Positions 58,330 to 64,000 of a stretch of 64,000 bases of DNA are shown in pieces. The position numbers were made by a program, and so were the translations under genes. Origin of the DNA: Cristatella mucedo (lineage: Eukaryota > Bryozoa > Phylactolaemata > Cristatellidae); the NCBI GenBank assembly GCA_009760855.2, contig WPIO01000077.1, forward strand, positions 592,001 to 656,000, in the 5' to 3' direction. Under the pieces are notes generated by a model. It saw nothing but the letters and a program-made list of their open reading frames with translations. It did not search any database and was not told the origin of the DNA. Each line of letters opens with the position of its first letter. The stretch's first letter is position 1.

Positions 58330-59850
58330 ACTGAGCCTAGTCCCATATGCAATGTCAAATAGCGATGGCGATTTGAGGATGATTCGCAGTGGAATAGAAT
58401 GGATTCCGGTAGTTTGCTAGGTTATTTCAGACCATCGCCGCCGATTGCCACAGTGCGAGGATGCACATTTTTTTATTTTACGTGGCTTTTCACACAGTGC
58501 GGTGAACTTCAATATGCAATAGAAACTGGAGCTCGGCGCAATGTATTTTGATTTTGTATGCGGTGGATTGTGTGGATTGAAGTGGTTAGCGGTATTGGCC
58601 TGGGCTACTGCAGTCAACCGCAGCTCATTGCACGAGAACGGCAGTGCCGATGCAAGTAAAACTTTTTAAGTGCAATTGCCGAAGAGTGTTATGTCATATG
58701 CAATAAAAAAGGAGATTTTTGAAAGGGACTGTTTTCGTTTTGTGGTGGAATGCAGTGGATTGCGATGGATTTTGGTATTGGCCTATCTACCCGTCGATTT
58801 GACTCTAGCCGTGCTGTGCAGGTGAAACAATAGAGTTCGTGTTGTAAAGTTTGTCGGCGATTGGCTTCGGTTTGCTGTCGATCGAACTGCCACTCAGGAT
58901 GGGGTGTTAGTCATCACAGCCAAACATGACCAACCCCTGCAAGATGTAGAACAATAAATTCGGCAAAGGTCACCCCAGCAGCGAACTCGATACTTCGGTG
59001 CTATCATTTTCCTTGGGAATTTACCTCGCTTATTCGACCTCGCGCTCAAAAGCATTTGTCTCCAGCTGTATTTGACCTGCAATTATGCTTTCCTAGATCC
59101 TTAGTGTAGACGCATCTAACTAGGAAGATTTGAGGAAGGATTAAAGTTTGTCTATGAAGATGGGTTTAGCGATTGACTTTACCTTTGACTGATAATGGTG
59201 TGTCAAAGGCAACATCAAGATCCGAATGAAGTAAATGCTTCAGCAGCTCCACAAAAACTTAAAGATTACTCTACTAATCCACTTAAACTGAGGTAATTAA
59301 CCTAGCTAAATGTCTAGTGACAAGAATTTAACTTTAAGTGGTTATGTGTAGGCGAGAAGATGCTTGGAACTTTGCATCCCGTAAACCATTTTGGACATCG
59401 GATAAACTGGAGCCAGAGGGGATCGCAAAAGTATGTTTACCTGCCGAAGGATGGCCACCGAAATCTTACTTAAGCAAAATTCGTGAGAACGCGTGAGTGG
59501 AATCGCGAGAGATTTTCTGGGTACACTGTACGCGTAGCGTATTTTGATATTCCAAACTTTTTGGAGCTAAGAACAACTGATTTGTGGTGGATTTGACGGG
59601 AAATGGAATGTATTGTGGTGGATTGCAGTATAGGCGTCAGTCGTCAAAGCTTGTTTGCTTAAGTGCGCGTGCGTGCAGCGACATAAAACTTGGTGGACAT
59701 ATGAATTTGAACATGAGCTACAGTATCAGTGAAAAATTTGAGCTCGGACACGCTTATGTCTGGTTGCTGTTAGCCTAGAGTGGATTTTGGTGGATTGTTG
59801 AGGATTGTGGAGGATTTTTGTGGATTTCGGTAATCCGTAGAACCCCGAAA
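58330..59850 (+). repeat. Unclassified GTGGATT-rich repeat, plus-strand copy, interrupted
   Basis: Segments 58357-58780 and 59465-59850 match, in order, the complement of 63000-63780. Shared blocks include GCGATGGCGATTTGAGGATG, CATATGCAATAAAAAA, ATTCCAAACTTTTTGGAGCT, AGGCGTCAGTCGTCAAAGCT and GTGAAAAATTTGAGCTCGG. About 690 bp (58780-59465) is absent from the other copy. GGTGGATT and TGTGGATT recur many times. Confidence 0.8.
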
Positions 59851-59859
59851 ATCTGCATT

Positions 59860-59945
59860 GGCTTTGAGTGAGCTACTGTAAACTCTCCTGCATAACACCC
59901 AATTAGTTTGTGTTGCTTTATGAAGTTACAGATGGAGAAAGAAGG
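59860..59945 (+). mobile_element. LINE B terminal fragment
   Basis: GAGTGAGCTACTGTAAACTC, CTGCATAACACCCAATTAGT and GAAGTTACAGATGGAGAAAG correspond to the LINE B 3' end. Confidence 0.7.
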
Positions 59946-60382
59946 CTAGCATGGATGTCGTTGACGCCATGTCCAACTCGGATGTATTATCCCTGTCTTA
60001 GCATGCCCGAATTATTTCGACGTTACATTCCTGAAAGTAGTTAGACGAAACTATCGAGCAGTTGTGGTCGTCTAGTGAAAGGTCCCTTTAAAAAAGGACA
60101 ACCCGATTGTTTGCAGATGCTACAGGAGAACCGCTGGCCGAGCCCATTTGATTCACAAGTTTTCCAATATCCGATAAACGCTACGTTTCCCATAACTTGC
60201 AAGCAGGTATTATCGCCATTCAATGTGAGATTGTAGCTAAGCCATCTAAATGCGAACTTCAGCAATGCATACAGCAACTGGGTTTTGGGTGTTCGAAATG
60301 CTGGAGGTCCGGGACGGATCAATGCACAGTCACAGCTCTGTTGCATCTGCTTAGAAATTAAAACTTAAATTGTGCTTTGCAA

Positions 60383-60601
60383 TTATATCGCTAAGATGGA
60401 GAGCGTTAATCGTGAACAAAGTTGGACCACACACAGAGCCTGAGGTAAGCCGTGATTTAGAGGGTCCTTGAATGAACTGTGGCAGGCAAACGCATGGCCT
60501 TGTTGTGTTAATGCGTACCCAACGTCGTTCAAATGCGTTGCTAGGTAAGTTTTTAAGACGCTGAACGCACGTTCGACCCTTGCTGTTGAGGCTGCAGTCA
60601 T
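60383..60601 (-). pseudogene. hAT transposase dimerisation-domain fragment
   Basis: The minus-strand frame starts TAASTARVERAFSVLKTYLA and continues HLNDVGYAL. This resembles the hAT C-terminal motif with A-S-x-E-R-x-F-S-x-L-K followed by K-T-x-L-R. Similarity fades after about 35 residues. It is cut off by a LINE A copy beginning near 60612, so only this piece remains. Confidence 0.5.
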
Positions 60602-60611
60602 AATGTCTACT

Positions 60612-61348
60612 TATAGCTATATAACATTGCTAAAATTCGAGCTTGCTTAGACTGGTTACTATATCCAAATTGGTCCACGAATTTGTGACATCCCGCCTTG
60701 ACTTCTGTAACTCACCGCTTGCTGGTCCACCGACCGGTGCAATCAGGTGCTTAGTTTAAGCAAAACTCTGCAGCTAGGCTTGTCTGTCATGAGCATTGCA
60801 ATTGCCACATCACACCCCTTCTTGCCGGCATCCACACTCCTAGTCAAACAGCGCGTCGACTTCGAGGTTTTTGTCACTCACCTTTAGGTCCATTCATTCT
60901 TTGGCTCATGCATACCTATCTAACCTACTCCCTCATCAGGCTAGGCATCGTGCCACCCGCTTTTCTGAATCTAATCGTTTAGCTACACCTCTTCCCACCT
61001 CAAATCCTTTAGAGACGGCGTCTGTAGCTCGTATGCTCCCAAAGCCTGGAACTCACTTCCGACTGACGTCACGACATCCCCTGACCTATCGATATTTAAA
61101 AAAGCTAAAGACGCACCTATTCATAGCAGTATTTAGTGTTCATGTAATTCGTCCTTTGTGTGCTTATGCGTGCTGACACTGTGCATGGTGCCACTAGTCA
61201 GATTTGCATTCTGACCGTGTGCATGTCATCTCCAACTATGATACGCTTGTTGTCATTGAGCATGCTATCATTAACAATTCGACCATGCTTCCTTTGCAGC
61301 GTATGGTAAGTGATGAGAAGATATTCTTCTTCTTTTTATTATTATACG
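60612..61348 (+). mobile_element. LINE A 3' fragment, frameshifted
   Basis: CATTGCTAAAATTCGAGCTTGC, TTTGTGACATCCCGCCTTGAC, CAAACAGCGCGTCGACTTCG, then SLTFRSIHSLAHAYLSNLLPHQA and FKK-like blocks. The 3' UTR is GCTGACACTGTGCATGGTGCC and the tail a degraded CTTTTTATTATTATAC. Several indels. Confidence 0.87.
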
Positions 61349-61349
61349 T

Positions 61350-62570
61350 CTCACCAGTTTTTAGAGTTGGCCATGTACTTATACCTCGGCGTGACTACTT
61401 ATACCTCAGCGTGACCGGACCCTGCCAGTAGGATGGCAAGGTCAGGAAGCGTTCTGACGTTCTTCAGGGCCGAGTCAGAATCTATTTCGCTGTGAAGGGT
61501 TGTGGGGCTGCTGCCTCTAGAGGATCGTATCACCAGGAATAAAGCTATCGGCTGGTACTGCTGCCTTATTTCTGAGACTGCTGCTCTCTCCATTGAGCCT
61601 CCGACCGGGGCAAGCCACAGACGACGGCCTTTTCGATACTGTCCCCCCTCGGTGTTAGCGAAGTGATGGATGACTGTACCAGGTGGCGGCTGGCCGTCCG
61701 ACTACGCTTGCAACCGCTAAAGCGGCAGTGTCTCTGTGCTCTGCGGGAAGTGCGGGTCTGGCGTATGGTTAAAAATGCACCCAGACTAAACTCGGGACTC
61801 TGAAAGCAACAACGTATAAGTCTGTTAGCAACAGCTTATGCGTCGATGCAGGCGCCTTATGCACTGTGAAGCGGTCCCACTGGTTTAAACTATGCGAATC
61901 TCCTAATCCCGATATATCCGACCTTCCCGTAGGCCTGCGATCACTAGCGACGGTGCCGACCTTGTGAGAAGACCAATACATCACAATAAGGTACGAGATG
62001 CTAGCAGAGTAGCCCCAGAAATACAACTTTGCAATGTTACCCTTAAGCCGTTCGTCGCCGTTGGTTCGGTCTCTCGTTCTCTCTAAGTGTAGTCGCTTGC
62101 TTGGGCTACTGAAGCTGCAATCCCAAAGTTGTCGAGATACCTTACTCTTATTCTCCCTAGTGACTGAACTTTCGGACTCAGACGTGGTTATCATCTTTGA
62201 CCCAACTCTTTGTAGCGACTCTTAGATTCATCCATCTCTTTAATCTGCTCGAAGCCCTCAGCTGATGGCATTCTTGCACTTTTCTACCCACCCATCGTCC
62301 TGATTGACGCAGCATATTAGTCGGCCAACTCGCCAGTTCATGCTGCCTGTCCATAGGGAAGCTCACTTCTAGTTTCGTGCTATTCTTGCCGCTGAGTAGG
62401 TCTCACCTGTCGGATTAACCGAATCGCTTGTGCGACTAAACTAATGGGTCCCGGCGGATCTCCCGGGCGAGATTCGAACCAAAGTTGCATAAGGCACCCT
62501 ACTTACAACAACTGAGGCCTAATGCCGGCGAACAGTGAAAGCTGCTGCCCTCCCCCCCCTTGGCTCAGCC
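61350..62570. other. No recognised feature
   Basis: About 1.2 kb with one 141-codon minus-strand open frame (61769-62194). It lacks any recognisable domain and is probably chance. Confidence 0.4.
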
Positions 62571-62581
62571 ATTGTCTGTTG

Positions 62582-62752
62582 GTGTGCCTCAATGGCTCGC
62601 CAGGTAAGGTGGTCGCTTTTCACGACCTCGGCCCCGAGGTCGTGGGTTCGAATCCTGCGGTGGACGATCCTTTATTGCAGCTGCAAGCGGTGCTGATAGC
62701 CTCTAAGGCTCTTCTGTTGCTATAAAAAAGAGGCTGTTAAATTAGCCAGCAT
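62582..62752 (+). mobile_element. SINE B, one of the best copies
   Basis: Plus strand: GTGTGCCTCAATGGCTCGCC and AGGTAAGGTGGTCGCTTTT (A-box side). Next is a 24-bp palindrome at 62621-62644 (arms CACGACCTCGG), then B box GGGTTCGAATCCTGCGGTGG, body GGTGCTGATAGCCTCTAAGG and tail AAAAGAGGCTGTTAAATTAG. Confidence 0.9.
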
Positions 62753-62999
62753 TTTTTAGGTTAGGCTGACTCGATTGAACAGGCTCGATTTTCAAGTCCC
62801 TGCTGATTGGCTAAACTGAAAAAACACCCGAGAACTAGAATGCTCTCGAAAATGTATACGAACTCAAGTAATCAGGTCTGACTGCTGCCGTAATCAATCA
62901 GGAGCTTCCTTCAATAGCACGATAAGTATCGAAATGCTTGGCAAATTTACAAGGGGCTAGACTGACTCGACTGCACCATTCCTCGGCTCTGTTTTCTGA

Positions 63000-63785
63000 A
63001 AACCGCTGGGTTCGACGATTTACCGAAATCCACTCTAATTATGCTAGCAACGACCAGACATGAGTATTGCCGAGCTCAAATTTTTCACGGATATTGTAGT
63101 ACACGTTTGAATTTATCTGTACACCAAATTTCATGTCGCTTCTCGAACGCGCACTTATGCAAATGAGCTTTGACGACTGACGCCTGTACCGAAATCCACC
63201 ACAATCCACCGCAATCCATTCTAGTTCCCGTCGAATCCACCACAAATCAGCTGCGAACAGCTCCAAAAAGTTTGGAATATCAAACTACGCTACACGTACA
63301 ATATACCCAGAAAAGTTCGCGCGACTCCGTTCACGTGTTCTCACGAAGTCCACTGAAATAAGATTGCCGTGGCCCAGACCAAAACGGCAATCCACCGTGC
63401 AACGAAAAAGATCTTGACAGACAAGCTCTTTTTTTATTGCATATGACGGCACACTCTGCGACAATTGCACTTGATAACTTTCACTTGCATGTCCGTTTTC
63501 GTGCAATTCGCTGCAATCGATTGCAGTAGCCTGGGCCAATACTGCAATACACTTCAATCCACAGAATCCACCGCATAAAAAATCGAAATACATTTCGCCG
63601 AACTTCAGTTTTTATTGCATATTAAAGTGCACCATGCTGTGTGCACAACCACGTAAAATAAAAACAATTGTGCAGCCTTGCACTGTGGCAGTGAACGGCA
63701 ATCGCCTGAAATGAGCTGGAAAACTACCAGAATCCACTCTATTTTACTGCAAATCATCCTCAAATCGCCATCGCGAAGTTCTTAT
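63000..63785 (-). repeat. Unclassified GTGGATT-rich repeat, minus-strand copy, continuous
   Basis: This is the uninterrupted copy of the repeat at 58330-59850, in the opposite orientation. On the minus strand it reads from GCGATGGCGATTTGAGGATG to TGGATTTCGGTAAATCGTCG. Two open minus frames (63285-63593, 63039-63266) cover most of it but have no recognisable domain. Confidence 0.82.
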
Positions 63786-63811
63786 TGACATTAATAAATA
63801 AATAAATCTTA

Positions 63812-63975
63812 GCTGATTAAACAGCCTCTTTTCGTATAGCGACAAAAGAGCCTTTACGGCTATCACCACCGCTTGCAGTGGCGATAAAGGATCGCCCACC
63901 GCAGGAATCGAACCCACGACCTCGGGACCAAGGTCATGAAAGCAAGCGCCTTACCTAGTGTGCCATCACGGCTCA
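63812..63975 (-). mobile_element. SINE B, near-complete copy
   Basis: Plus text: TTAGCTGATTAAACAGCCTC (tail complement), TATAGCGACAAAAGAGCC, CCGCTTGCAGTGGCGATAAAG, GGAATCGAACCCACGACCTC (B box complement), GGGACCAAGGTCATGAAAGC, and the head CTAGTGTGCCATCACGGCTC. Confidence 0.9.
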
Positions 63976-64000
63976 ATGCATAGCAACGGCTCGGCGAAGT

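Overview
This window is metazoan nuclear DNA. It has long introns with GT-AG boundaries, heavy microsatellite content, many 5'-truncated LINE fragments, tRNA-derived SINEs, and cut-and-paste and LTR transposon remains. A barrier-to-autointegration factor exon (a family confined to animals) and a ciliary dynein gene fit this. The repeat mix (L2/CR1-like LINEs with TTA tails, a SPIN-like hAT MITE, a FLYWCH/Phantom-like Mutator element) suggests an invertebrate. A lophotrochozoan such as a mollusc is plausible, but that is inference and the species cannot be named.

Three host genes were assembled exon by exon. (1) Minus strand, 769-9447: five consecutive in-frame exons (450 nt, 150 codons) of DYNC2LI1, the light intermediate chain of the dynein-2 retrograde intraflagellar transport motor. 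The exons before the P-loop were not found and the 3' exons lie past the left edge. One exon is carried twice in a perfect 144-bp tandem duplication. Another has its 3' splice site formed by the tail of a LINE. (2) Plus strand, 15477-28508: a complete six-exon alpha-SNAP (NAPA) gene encoding 300 residues, with an upstream in-frame stop, a strong start context and a probable ATTAAA polyadenylation signal. DYNC2LI1 and NAPA lie head to head. (3) Minus strand, 50645-50773: the first coding exon of BANF1 (BAF); the second half was not found.

The rest is introns and intergenic DNA filled with repeats. LINE family A (L2/CR1-like, TTA tail) has about a dozen 3' pieces. LINE family B has about seven. 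SINE family A has a 3' tail matching the LINE A tail, and one copy has a clean target-site duplication. SINE family B has about fifteen copies, the best of which carry a palindrome between the promoter boxes. A 187-bp SPIN-like hAT MITE with a perfect 8-bp target duplication sits in NAPA intron 3.

Two LTR-like direct repeats (37659-38401, 39625-40362) and a 1.3-kb probable solo LTR (54151-55467, with TATA box, AATAAA and 122-bp internal tandem repeats) resemble each other at their ends. A decayed Mutator-like element with a FLYWCH finger and MULE transposase fills 51475-53557. An unclassified repeat rich in GTGGATT appears as an inverted pair at 58.3-59.9 kb and 63.0-63.8 kb. From 28.7 to 50.6 kb no convincing host exon was seen.
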